Part shown: piece after piece, positions 41,101-48,156 of the stretch | How the letters are laid out: each line of letters starts with the position of its first letter | How positions within the stretch are numbered: the stretch's first letter is position 1 | Origin: Candidatus Methylophosphatis roskildensis | GTDB taxonomy: Bacteria; Pseudomonadota; Gammaproteobacteria; Burkholderiales; Rhodocyclaceae | Assembly: GCA_016708905.1 (NCBI GenBank) | Contig: JADJEV010000001.1 | Span: 248,001-312,000, forward strand | Reading direction: 5' to 3' | Length of the DNA: 64,000 bases | Made by a program: the position numbers and the translations under genes | Notes under the pieces: model-generated | The model's database searches: none | The model's input: the letters and a program-made list of their open reading frames with translations, nothing else | Told to the model about the DNA's origin: nothing

Positions 41101-41657
41101 TGGTTCCCGGTCTGCGGCTGACCGGCGCGCTGAAGCTCAATGTAGTAGGCATCGAGAAACCAGTGCGCCCACTGCTGCGCCAGCCGGTCCGCCGCGTCGG
41201 CATTGCCGTTGAGCAGCGCCTGCCCGACGTCGCCCGCCATTGCGCCGGAGAGCGCGATCAGGCCCTCGGTCGCGCCGGCGCCGGCGAACCAGTCGCGCCG
41301 GATCTCGGCGCGGCCACGAAACTTGTTCGACAGGTAGGCGCGGGTCAGCAGCTCGCACAGACGACCGTAGCCGGCACGGTTCTTCACCAGCAGCAGCGCA
41401 CGAAACGGCTTGTCGCGCTCGGCCGAATTCTCGATCCACACATCGCAGCCGACCACCGGCTTCACCCCTGCACCGCGCGCCGCCTTGTAGAACTTGACCA
41501 TCCCGAACAGGTTGGCCAGATCGGTCAGCGCGAGCGCTGGCTGGCCGTCCTTCGCCGCATGCGCCACCGCATCGTCGATGCGCGCAATGCCATCGACGAT
41601 CGAGTATTCGCTGTGGAGACGCAGATGGACGAAGGCAGGCGAAGCAGGAGAATTCAT
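38175..41657 (-). CDS. dnaE: DNA polymerase III alpha subunit
   Basis: Replicative polymerase, 1,160 residues, intact. N-terminal PHP domain (FVHLRLHSEYSIVDGIARID). Catalytic palm with GPGRGSGAGSLVAYSLGI and Asp pair in SMPDFDVDFCQDNRGRV. Thumb/fingers (TYGTMASKAVIRDVGRVLDM; GFNKSHTAAYAVVTYQTAWL). C-terminal helix-hairpin-helix and OB-fold (LVLLAGMVVGTRTQMTRRGK, AFVMLDDGSASLEVSVFNEV). DnaE1 type. The absence of any frameshift across 3.5 kb contrasts with rpoD and dnaG. Confidence 0.97.
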   Translation of the reverse strand: MNSPASPAFVHLRLHSEYSIVDGIARIDDAVAHAAKDGQPALALTDLANLFGMVKFYKAARGAGVKPVVGCDVWIENSAERDKPFRALLLVKNRAGYGRLCELLTRAYLSNKFRGRAEIRRDWFAGAGATEGLIALSGAMAGDVGQALLNGNADAADRLAQQWAHWFLDAYYIELQRAGQPQTGNHVRQACALAGRLELPVVATHPVQFIDPGEFRAHEARICIAQGYILSDKRRPREFTEQQYFKSQAEMAELFADIPEALANSVEIARRCNLSVTLGKSYLPQFPTPAGLDIDEFMVREATAGLEKRLAQLFPDEAVRESRRAEYVARLKFECDTIVQMGFPGYFLIVADFINWAKNNGVPVGPGRGSGAGSLVAYSLGITDLDPLRYALLFERFLNPERVSMPDFDVDFCQDNRGRVIDYVRDKYGAAAVSQIATYGTMASKAVIRDVGRVLDMPYNFCDQLSKLIPVAQNKPVGLREAREAEPLLAERERNEEEVRELLALAEPLEGLSRNVGMHAGGVLIAPGKLTDFCPLYQADGDEAASISQFDKDDVEAIGLVKFDFLGLRNLTIIELATQYVRRLDPSFETRLEELTFDDPAAYKILKDANTTAIFQVESAGMKKLLAKLAPDRFEDIIAVLALYRPGPLGSGMVDDFILRKKGQQKIDYFHPDLEACLTPTYGVIVYQEQVMQIAQIIGGYTLGGADMLRRAMGKKKPEEMAKHKDTFVDGAVTKGYDRGLAEYLFDLMAKFAEYGFNKSHTAAYAVVTYQTAWLKAHHCAAFMAATLSSDMDNTDTVKIFFDDARANGLTILPPDVNASEYRFVPVSRSEVRYGLGAIKGTGEQAVNMIVDSRHRDGPFGDLFDFCARVDKRLVNRRTIEALVRAGAFDALDPQRNRAELLASVGIAMEAAEQAAANAHQSGLFDLGGAADPVRPDYVQARPWSERQRLLEEKLAVGFFLSGHPFNEVRPEVSRFVRRRLADIEPGRDLVLLAGMVVGTRTQMTRRGKMAFVMLDDGSASLEVSVFNEVYDAERAKIVVDDALIVDGKVQKDDFTGGYRVVAERLMTLAEARARFAKQLTLRMNGEVRDAGGGVSAAQKLQALMAPYRDGPTPVVLRYRNRDAEAEMRFGESWRVRLDNRLIDDLREWLQPENVEVTYP

Positions 41658-41831
41658 GGCGGCGATTTTACCGCCCCGGCACCGGCCCGACCATGCGCGG
41701 GAGAGCCGCCGCAGCGCTCGCGCTCATCGGCGACCATCTGGAAACCCGCATGGATACTGGGCTTTCGGGCACCCCCGGACACTCGACATCGATTCGCGAA
41801 GTGAGTCGTCGGGGCAACTTCAAGCGCAGAG

Positions 41832-42297
41832 TTCTTGGCGGTGCATTTGTCGCACAACAAGAGTTTGAAGGTGCCCGGTACCGATGCCGCGCACGTTGGC
41901 CACGGCCTGGATGGGTACGTGGCGGGCTTGCAGGGCTTCCATCCGCAGCCTCACATAGCCGTCGCCTTCGCCGAGGCTGTCGTATTCGCCCGGGTAGTCG
42001 TAGATCTCGTGCTCGGCTTCGTCGTGTTCGCGTGGGTGGAGGGTGTTTTGTTGCTGGGGGGTGCTGGGTTTGGTGAAGTCGCGCAGTTACGTAAATGCGG
42101 TTGATGACGTATTTGCCCGACTGGACTTCGGCCCCGTAGGCCCAGTCGGTGATGCGTTCTTTCTCGGTGGTGCTGCTGCGGTTGTCGGCGACGAAGCCGA
42201 TGCTGGCATAACCGGGGTAGGGGTCGTGGGCGGCTGGGGAGACGACGCCGTGGCAATTCGTGTCGATGCGTTTCCTGGGCGGATCGGCGTGTAGTGC
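41832..42297 (-). pseudogene. Remnant of a vgrG gene
   Basis: Minus-strand fragment of a type VI spike protein, matching only the mid N-terminal region. HDPYPGYASIGFVADNRSST, EKERITDWAYGAEVQSGKYV, then a frame change near 42090 and PREHDEAEHEIYDYPGEYDS, LGEGDGYVRLRMEALQARHV, ending near LLLCDKCTAKNSA after another change. The equivalent stretch in the intact VgrG (48128-50744) is about residues 190-300. Both ends are missing and the frame is broken, so it is non-functional: a relic of a second vgrG at the edge of the type VI locus. Confidence 0.75.
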
Positions 42298-42493
42298 AAC
42301 CGGGATGGACCCGAGAGGAAATGCCTACAGGATCAGCGCCGATCATCGGGCGTCTGGCAGGCGCCGGGCCTGCTTCGCGTGCGGCGACCTGCGGCGGCAG
42401 CCGGAACGGCGCGATTGACATGGACTATGGCTGTACGTATCGTGGCTCGGCTATTCTCTGGAATTTCAACGTCCTTCGATACGGAACTTCACC

Positions 42494-43267
42494 ATGGATC
42501 AGGCTTTCGACATCTCCCGGCTGCTTGCGCTCAGATCGCTGACCACTCCACTGGCCGAGTTGTTTGCGCGCCAGGCGCGCGAGCACCTGGCCAACCTGGC
42601 ACCCCTGCTCAGCCCACGCGCGCTGCTGGGCGACCTGATTCTCGGTGAAAAGAACGCGGCCAAGGGCTCGAACCTCGCGTTCCAGGAGTTGAACAGCCTC
42701 TACCAGCCGGTGTCGAAGAGCGCCACCCTCGGCCTGCAGTCGGAATTGCGGCCGCCGCTCGAGATTTTCGGGCTGACCCCAGAGATCTTCCCTGCCAGCT
42801 ACTCGTACACGCCGCCCGGGCACAACAGGCCGATCACCGTTATCACACCGCTGAAATGGGTGCTGATCTACAGGGATCTCGGGCCGCAGCGTCTGCGCGA
42901 GCTGGTCGGCGGCCACGCCCGCAACGATGGCGGCGAGCTCAAGTCATGCGTTCTGCATTACCTGGTGGTGCAGATTCTCGCCAGTCGCCGGCCCGGCTTC
43001 GCCCCGATCCTCGAAGCCTTGCGCTTCACCCTAAGCAGCGAACCTGCCACCGAGTTCGGCGGGCTGCCCTACACGTTCCTCAGCGCACCAATCACCACGG
43101 TACGCCCACCCGACGACCTGATCATCCAGAGCACGCAGATCTCGGGCACGAATACTTTCGAGGAAGTGGTCGATGCTTCGGGCATCCCGACGCTGGCCGA
43201 TCCGCTGCGCGACGAAGTGATGGCCCTGGTAGGCCGGCACGGCACCGGTCTGCAGACCGGCGCCTGA
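42494..43267 (+). CDS. Hypothetical protein, 257 aa, at the edge of the type VI locus
   Basis: Plus-strand gene facing the type VI genes. Soluble, no signal peptide or membrane helix. DQAFDISRLLALRSLTTPLA, EHLANLAPLLSPRALLGDLI, FQELNSLYQPVSKSATLGLQ, PEIFPASYSYTPPGHNRPIT, VLIYRDLGPQRLRELVGGHA, SAPITTVRPPDDLIIQSTQI. Not recognised. The clean frame and typical codon use support a real gene. The only plus-strand gene among the intact genes of the right half. A role in type VI secretion would be guilt by association only. Confidence 0.6.
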   Translation: MDQAFDISRLLALRSLTTPLAELFARQAREHLANLAPLLSPRALLGDLILGEKNAAKGSNLAFQELNSLYQPVSKSATLGLQSELRPPLEIFGLTPEIFPASYSYTPPGHNRPITVITPLKWVLIYRDLGPQRLRELVGGHARNDGGELKSCVLHYLVVQILASRRPGFAPILEALRFTLSSEPATEFGGLPYTFLSAPITTVRPPDDLIIQSTQISGTNTFEEVVDASGIPTLADPLRDEVMALVGRHGTGLQTGA

Positions 43268-43294
43268 TATCCCTGGCCGCCGGCCCCGATCAGG
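43264..43294. terminator. Possible bidirectional terminator between convergent genes
   Basis: CCTGAT (43264-43269 region) and ATCAGG (43289-43294) can pair across a GC-rich loop that can also self-pair (GGCCG/CGGCC). It spans both stop codons of convergent genes. No T tract on either side, so support is weak. Confidence 0.3.
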
Positions 43295-44477
43295 GGCAGG
43301 GAACGATCTTGAATTCGACGCGCCGGTCGAGTGCGTCGCGCACGTCGTCGGTGCCGGTGCCGACAATGTTCTGGTGGAACCCCATGCCCTGCGATTTGGT
43401 CCGCGCAATCAGTTCCTTCGATTCGGCCTCGAGACGCTGCTTGATGTAGGCCGCGCGACTGAGCGAGAGCTTGTCGTTGTAGGGCTCGGAGCCGGTGCGG
43501 CTGGTGTGTCCGACCACGTCCATGCAGACCTTGGCCGCGCTGGCCTGGCGAGCGATCTGGCGCACCCACAGGTCATAGGGGCCGCTGACCTGGGGGTCGG
43601 ACCAGAACACCGTGGAGTTGGGGTTGAAGAGGAACTTCACGCCCAGGCTGTTGTTGGCGATGCCGAAGGCCACCACCTTGGCAAAGGCCTGCTCCGCTTC
43701 GGCCACCTTGCCCAGCTTCCAGGTGGACAGGTAGATGCCGTTGAACACCCGGATCTGCTCGCCCGACGGCGTGGACAGGGCGTTCTGGTATTTGCCGAGC
43801 GCCTCGGTGTAGCGCTCGGTATCGTATGACGCGGTAGCGTCGCTGATCATCGTGGCGGTGGACACCCGCTGGAAGTAGACCGGATCGGCCGGCTGGCCGG
43901 GCGGCGTTTCGCAGGTGCGGATGTAGCCGTCGACCACCTTGTCCTTGACCAGGATCGGGCTGTCGCGGTAGTACGGCGTCGGACTGGTGTCGAGCCCGTC
44001 GTCGCGCGCCCGGGCGGAAGACTGTGCCACCACGTTGCCGGTCTTGATGTCGGTCAGCGCCAGGTTGAGCTGGAACACGCCGGTCTTGCTGCTCTGGTCG
44101 CGCTTCATGGTGCCGGTCAGCAGGTACTGCGCCTTGGCGAGGCTGGCGGTATCGAAGGGCAGCATGTCGAACACCGCATAGTCGTTGCGCATGCGGTCGG
44201 TGACGCGTTGTTCGAGCAACCGGGTCGCCGCGGTCTGTTGACCGGAGGCGGCGTCGAGCATCGGATCCACCACCACGCCGCGCTTGGCCAATTTGGCCAG
44301 AAAGGCCGGCATGTTCTGCGTCTGCTTGACGAGGTTGTCGGTCACCAGCGTCACCGCCTGGTCGAAGGGCAGATCCGCAGTTTCGTTGCTGGCGACCGGC
44401 GGAGCGGCGCAACCAGCCAGTGCGGCGATCGCCGCGAAAAGCATCAGGCAGAGCCGAAAACGAATAGCGAGTGTCAT
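43290..44477 (-). CDS. OmpA-domain lipoprotein of the type VI cluster
   Basis: Signal peptide with lipobox (FRLCLMLFAAIAALAGC; Cys about residue 23), so probably outer-membrane anchored. The N-terminal half resembles LpoB/FlgO-type domains (QYLLTGTMKRDQSSKTGVFQ, LNLALTDIKTGNVVAQSSAR); a short tetratricopeptide-like middle follows (YTEALGKYQNALSTPSGEQI). The C-terminal OmpA-like domain binds peptidoglycan (VCMDVVGHTSRTGSEPYNDK, LSLSRAAYIKQRLEAESKEL, DRRVEFKIV). The start at 44477 is chosen because ATGA couples it to the kinase gene; the longer ORF start is 44486. It may anchor or stiffen the secretion apparatus in the wall. Confidence 0.82.
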   Translation of the reverse strand: MTLAIRFRLCLMLFAAIAALAGCAAPPVASNETADLPFDQAVTLVTDNLVKQTQNMPAFLAKLAKRGVVVDPMLDAASGQQTAATRLLEQRVTDRMRNDYAVFDMLPFDTASLAKAQYLLTGTMKRDQSSKTGVFQLNLALTDIKTGNVVAQSSARARDDGLDTSPTPYYRDSPILVKDKVVDGYIRTCETPPGQPADPVYFQRVSTATMISDATASYDTERYTEALGKYQNALSTPSGEQIRVFNGIYLSTWKLGKVAEAEQAFAKVVAFGIANNSLGVKFLFNPNSTVFWSDPQVSGPYDLWVRQIARQASAAKVCMDVVGHTSRTGSEPYNDKLSLSRAAYIKQRLEAESKELIARTKSQGMGFHQNIVGTGTDDVRDALDRRVEFKIVPCP

Positions 44478-46768
44478 CGTCCACATTCCTTTTTCAAGTA
44501 CGACATTTGTTGGGATGTCAGGGGTTCCCCGAGCGATGCGCGTTCGAGTATGTCGCTGCAGCGGCCGGAAGATGCATTTATCTTAGTCGAAGATTTCTCG
44601 CTCGGTGGCACGCGCGCCGGCGATTGCTCGCGCGCGGCAACCCGCGCACGCCTGTCGCGCTGCTCTGCCGCCGTTTGCGGCGGCGCCGGCTTCGGCACGG
44701 CCGGGGCCGCGGTTGTCCGCTCGAGCGAGAACGCCGCCGCGCCGTAGTCCCGCGAGCAGGCGTTGCCGGCCGGGCACACCGGCTTGCCGGCCAGCAGCGG
44801 CGCACCTCCCGCATAGTCGCGCTGCAGCCTGGCGAGCGAATCCGGGACAAAGGCCTTGAACACGCCGCGCGAGCGGGCATCGATCAGCCGGAAGTCGCGC
44901 GGCTGATCGGAGACGATCACGATGTAGCGTTCGACGCCGGCCGCCCCTTTGACATGCCTGGACCACGCCGCAGACGGCTGCGCAAGGGTCTCGCCGGGGT
45001 CGATGCGATTGCGCTGGTCGGCCAGATTGGGAAACACCAACTGGATCTCTTCGGAATCCGGGCCGAGCTTGAGCACGTACAGGTAGCCGGGCGTCGCCGA
45101 ACGAACGCTGAAGCGCAGGCCGCCGCGACCGACGGGAGCCTGCTCGCTTTCGACGCTTGCCGTCACGCTACGCTGCGGATTTCGGCCCGCGAGAACCTGA
45201 TCGAACAACTCCGCCGGTGCCAGCGGTGCGCTCGGCAGCGGCGCGGGCGGCTCGAACGGCGGCGCAGCCGGCTCGACTGGCGGCGCAGCCGCTTCGGCGG
45301 GCTTGGTCACCTCCGTCGGCGGCTGGCTCGGCGCGGACTGCGCCACCGGTTCCGACACCGCCGGCGGTTCGGCCGGCCTGGGCGCGAGATCCGGGGAAGG
45401 ACGCACTTCCGGCTGAGTCGCCGGGGTGGTGGGCGCGGTCCGCGCCGCGATGTCGAGCGTCGGTGGCGGACGGAGCAGATACCACCACACCAGGAAGCCG
45501 ACGAACCCGATCAGCAGGATGCCGGCCAGGACATAGACCTTGAGCGGGCCGCCTTCCGCGATCGTTACCGTGACCTTCGGCGCCGCAGGCTTCGCTGCCG
45601 GGGCGGCGGCCGAGGCGGGAGCCGCCTTCGGCGCAGGCTCGGGCATCGACTCGAACTTTGGCTCGGGCGCAGGCTTGACCGAAGGCGCATGCGGCACCGT
45701 CGGCATCAGTGACTCCGGCGTGGCGGAGGCGATCGCTTCGGGCAGCGGTGTCGCGCTCGGCGGCGCCAGAGTCGGCGTCGTGGCGCGCGGGTGCGTTCGC
45801 CGGTCACCCAGGCCCAGCAGCGCGCGGAACTCGTCGACGCTCTGCGGGCGGGCGCCGGGCTCGACCGACAGCGCATGGTCGATGGCGCGCAGGAACGCCT
45901 CGCTGTAGCGCCCGACGGCGAGTCTGGAAACCGGTTTGAGCCCGTCCGACATGTAGCGCGAGATCGACGCCTGGGGTGCCTTGCCGACAATGGCGGAATA
46001 GACCACGGCGGCCAGCGCATAGATGTCGGTCCACGGCCCCTGCCGCATGGTGGGCTCTTCGCCATACTGCTCGACCGGCGCATAGCCGGGCTTGAGGATC
46101 ACCGTCGGCGCCTGGGTCATGTCGGCAATCACGCGGCGGGCGGCGCCGAAGTCGAGCAGCACCGGCCGACCGTTGCTCAGGATCAGGATATTGTCGGGCG
46201 CGATGTCGCGATGGAAGCATTGCGCCGCATGCATTACGCCGAGCGCATCGAGCAGCGGCCGCAGCAGATGCTTGAGCCATTCTTCGTCGGGCGGGCCGCC
46301 CAGGCTCTTGAGAGTCTTCCTCAGCGTGACGCCTTCATAGAACGGCATTGCCATGTAGGCGGTGCCGTTGGCCTCCCAGAAGCGGTAGACCTTGAGCAGC
46401 GAGGGGTGATCGAACTGCGCCAGCAGACGGGCTTCGTTGATGAAGCTGCTCAAGCCCGCCTGGAACGGCTCGACATGCTGATCGGATAGGACGGCGACCG
46501 CGTTCTGCGTGGTGCGGTTGGCCAGCGACGACGGAATGTACTCCTTGACCGCCACCTGACGGTGCAGCGAGTGATCGTAGGCCAGATAGACGATGCCGAA
46601 GCCGCCCTCGCCGACCAGCCCGGTCAACTCGAACTCGGCCAGCCTGGTGCCGGCCGGCAGCGCGTTGCTATGCTCGCCGGGCAGCGCGAGATGCCCGCTC
46701 GCCGGGGCGGTCACCTCGGTATTCAGCACGACCGTCGTCTCGTTTCGGGTAGGAGGGTTGGAACTCAT
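44474..46768 (-). CDS. PpkA-like serine/threonine kinase with membrane segment and DUF4384-like tail
   Basis: 764 residues. Kinase domain (about 28-290): glycine loop LVGEGGFGIVYLAYD, VAVKEYIPSSLANR, catalytic FHRDIAPDNILI, DFGAARRVIADMT, GYAPVEQYG, TDIYALAAVVYSAI. A proline/alanine-rich linker leads to a single membrane helix (VYVLAGILLIGFVGFLVWWY, about 410-431), a second Pro-rich stretch, and a C-terminal periplasmic domain of DUF4384 type (GLRFSVRSATPGYLYVLKLG, EEIQLVFPNLADQRNRID). PpkA-type kinases control type VI assembly by phosphorylating Fha in other species; no fha or pppA is in this window. Overlaps the OmpA lipoprotein gene by ATGA. Confidence 0.85.
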   Translation of the reverse strand: MSSNPPTRNETTVVLNTEVTAPASGHLALPGEHSNALPAGTRLAEFELTGLVGEGGFGIVYLAYDHSLHRQVAVKEYIPSSLANRTTQNAVAVLSDQHVEPFQAGLSSFINEARLLAQFDHPSLLKVYRFWEANGTAYMAMPFYEGVTLRKTLKSLGGPPDEEWLKHLLRPLLDALGVMHAAQCFHRDIAPDNILILSNGRPVLLDFGAARRVIADMTQAPTVILKPGYAPVEQYGEEPTMRQGPWTDIYALAAVVYSAIVGKAPQASISRYMSDGLKPVSRLAVGRYSEAFLRAIDHALSVEPGARPQSVDEFRALLGLGDRRTHPRATTPTLAPPSATPLPEAIASATPESLMPTVPHAPSVKPAPEPKFESMPEPAPKAAPASAAAPAAKPAAPKVTVTIAEGGPLKVYVLAGILLIGFVGFLVWWYLLRPPPTLDIAARTAPTTPATQPEVRPSPDLAPRPAEPPAVSEPVAQSAPSQPPTEVTKPAEAAAPPVEPAAPPFEPPAPLPSAPLAPAELFDQVLAGRNPQRSVTASVESEQAPVGRGGLRFSVRSATPGYLYVLKLGPDSEEIQLVFPNLADQRNRIDPGETLAQPSAAWSRHVKGAAGVERYIVIVSDQPRDFRLIDARSRGVFKAFVPDSLARLQRDYAGGAPLLAGKPVCPAGNACSRDYGAAAFSLERTTAAPAVPKPAPPQTAAEQRDRRARVAAREQSPARVPPSEKSSTKINASSGRCSDILERASLGEPLTSQQMSYLKKECGR

Positions 46769-46941
46769 GGCCTATATTTTGCGCCATCGCGCGGCCATGC
46801 GCCGGAAACGGCCGGCAACGGCCTGCAGCGCCTTGGTCGGGCTGGAGCACACACGGACGCAGCGCTTCTGGCGCCGCCTGATCAGATCCGGCTCAGTTTG
46901 AACGCCAAGGCGTTTCGATCGGGGTCAGCCAAACCGACCGA

Positions 46942-47445
46942 TCAACCGCCAATGGTCACCGTCACGCAACCCATCACGATCTTGTTGGGCGGGCCGATTG
47001 CTTCGAGCAGGGTATCTCCCTGGCGACTGGGCGGCAGGTTGTTGATCATGACGGTCGCCGATCCGTCGATCACCACGCCGGGACCGTGCGGCGGTACCGG
47101 CGACGGCGTGGTGCAACTATGCAGGTCGGAACCCCCTGCCGCAGCAGCGCTGATCGCGGAACTCATCGCAGCGAGAGCGGTTGCCTTGGCGGTTTGTTCG
47201 GCTGCGTAGGCGGCAGGCGCACCGGGCGTACCCGCCGCAGCGACAGTTGCCGCCTCGGCGGTCTTGATCGCCGTGTCGGCCGCCGTTTTCGCCGTCTGCA
47301 AGGCGGCGACGGCTGCGAGTGGAATCCCACGCCAGGCGGGTTGAGCGCCGATCAGAACGTTAGTGCTGCCGGGGCCCCCGGTAAGAACCGGTGGAAGCGG
47401 GTGTGCAACCGGATCGAACAGACGTGCGGCCGGGCCTTGAGGCAT
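46942..47445 (-). CDS. PAAR-domain spike-tip protein with alanine-rich insert
   Basis: 167 residues. PAAR proteins sharpen the VgrG tip and can carry effectors. The domain is in two parts: DPVAHPLPPVLTGGPGSTNV with LIGAQPAWRGI (residues 11-42), and HGPGVVIDGSATVMINNLPP with RQGDTLLEAIGPPNKIVMGC (about 118-162). Between them is an insert of about 75 residues rich in Ala, Thr and Lys (AALQTAKTAADTAIKTAEAA), which should form a long helix. No extra C-terminal effector domain. It lies downstream of the VgrG gene on the same strand. Confidence 0.85.
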   Translation of the reverse strand: MPQGPAARLFDPVAHPLPPVLTGGPGSTNVLIGAQPAWRGIPLAAVAALQTAKTAADTAIKTAEAATVAAAGTPGAPAAYAAEQTAKATALAAMSSAISAAAAGGSDLHSCTTPSPVPPHGPGVVIDGSATVMINNLPPSRQGDTLLEAIGPPNKIVMGCVTVTIGG

Positions 47446-47457
47446 GTCGAATCCCTT

Positions 47458-48156
47458 TCACTGCGTGAGCTGTGGACGATCGAACGGCGCGGCATGGGTG
47501 CACAATCCGACACCGCGCACGGCGACCTCGGTCTGCGCCACGCGTTGCACGGGAGTCCCCCAGCCGCCGGTCATTCGCACCAGTTCATTGCCATCCACCA
47601 CGAGTTTACCGGTGACCGTTTCCTGCCTGTGCTCGACCCAACCGATCTGCAGCAGCAGCCGCGCAATTGGCCGCGCCGTCTTGGGGTCGCACTCCTGGGG
47701 CGGGAAATAGGGATTGGCCTCGCTCAGCGGCAACGCGAGTTTGATCGTTCCGCGCTTGCTTGCCCCGGGCTCCACGGGTGATCCGACGATCGGCGGCCTG
47801 CGGGATACCGACATGAACATCGGCGGCGCGACGATGCCGCGGACGACTCGCACGGTCCGCTCGCCATCTAGAAACACGTAGGCACCGGTTTCGGCGAGTT
47901 TCGTAGCGCCCTTCGAATCGAAATACAGCAGGCTGTCGAACGCGTAGATCCGGCCCGCGGTCGAGTTCTGCAGCGCGTATTGCAGAGTCACTTCGCTGTC
48001 GCTCTGTGCAACCACGTTCGCTCTCAGGTCAATGGCCAGTGCCATATCCGACATGACTAATCCTCCGATTGCCGCGAGCGCAAGCAGGCCCGCGCACAGG
48101 CGTTCCTCCAGCGTCTTGCGCGTTCCATTAGGGCACCGCCCTGGCGGTCGTATCAT
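47458..48156 (-). CDS. Exported protein beside VgrG; candidate immunity protein
   Basis: About 232 residues. A hydrophobic segment (RLCAGLLALAAIGGLVMSDM) ending ALA looks like a signal peptide, so periplasmic or secreted. Mature part: DLRANVVAQSDSEVTLQYAL, YAFDSLLYFDSKGATKLAET, RTVRVVRGIVAPPMFMSVSR, PYFPPQECDPKTARPIARLL, ending with two Cys-containing segments. The start is placed at ATG 48156, overlapping the corrected end of vgrG by 29 bp; the open frame extends further up but there it is antisense-like nonsense inside vgrG. Unknown family. Its place between a VgrG-effector and PAAR suggests an immunity or adaptor role, which is inference. Confidence 0.6.
   Translation of the reverse strand: MIRPPGRCPNGTRKTLEERLCAGLLALAAIGGLVMSDMALAIDLRANVVAQSDSEVTLQYALQNSTAGRIYAFDSLLYFDSKGATKLAETGAYVFLDGERTVRVVRGIVAPPMFMSVSRRPPIVGSPVEPGASKRGTIKLALPLSEANPYFPPQECDPKTARPIARLLLQIGWVEHRQETVTGKLVVDGNELVRMTGGWGTPVQRVAQTEVAVRGVGLCTHAAPFDRPQLTQ

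Noticed and set aside
38766..41804. Plus-strand ORF of 1,012 codons opposite dnaE
   Set aside because: A shadow frame of a GC-rich gene; the dnaE motifs are on the other strand.
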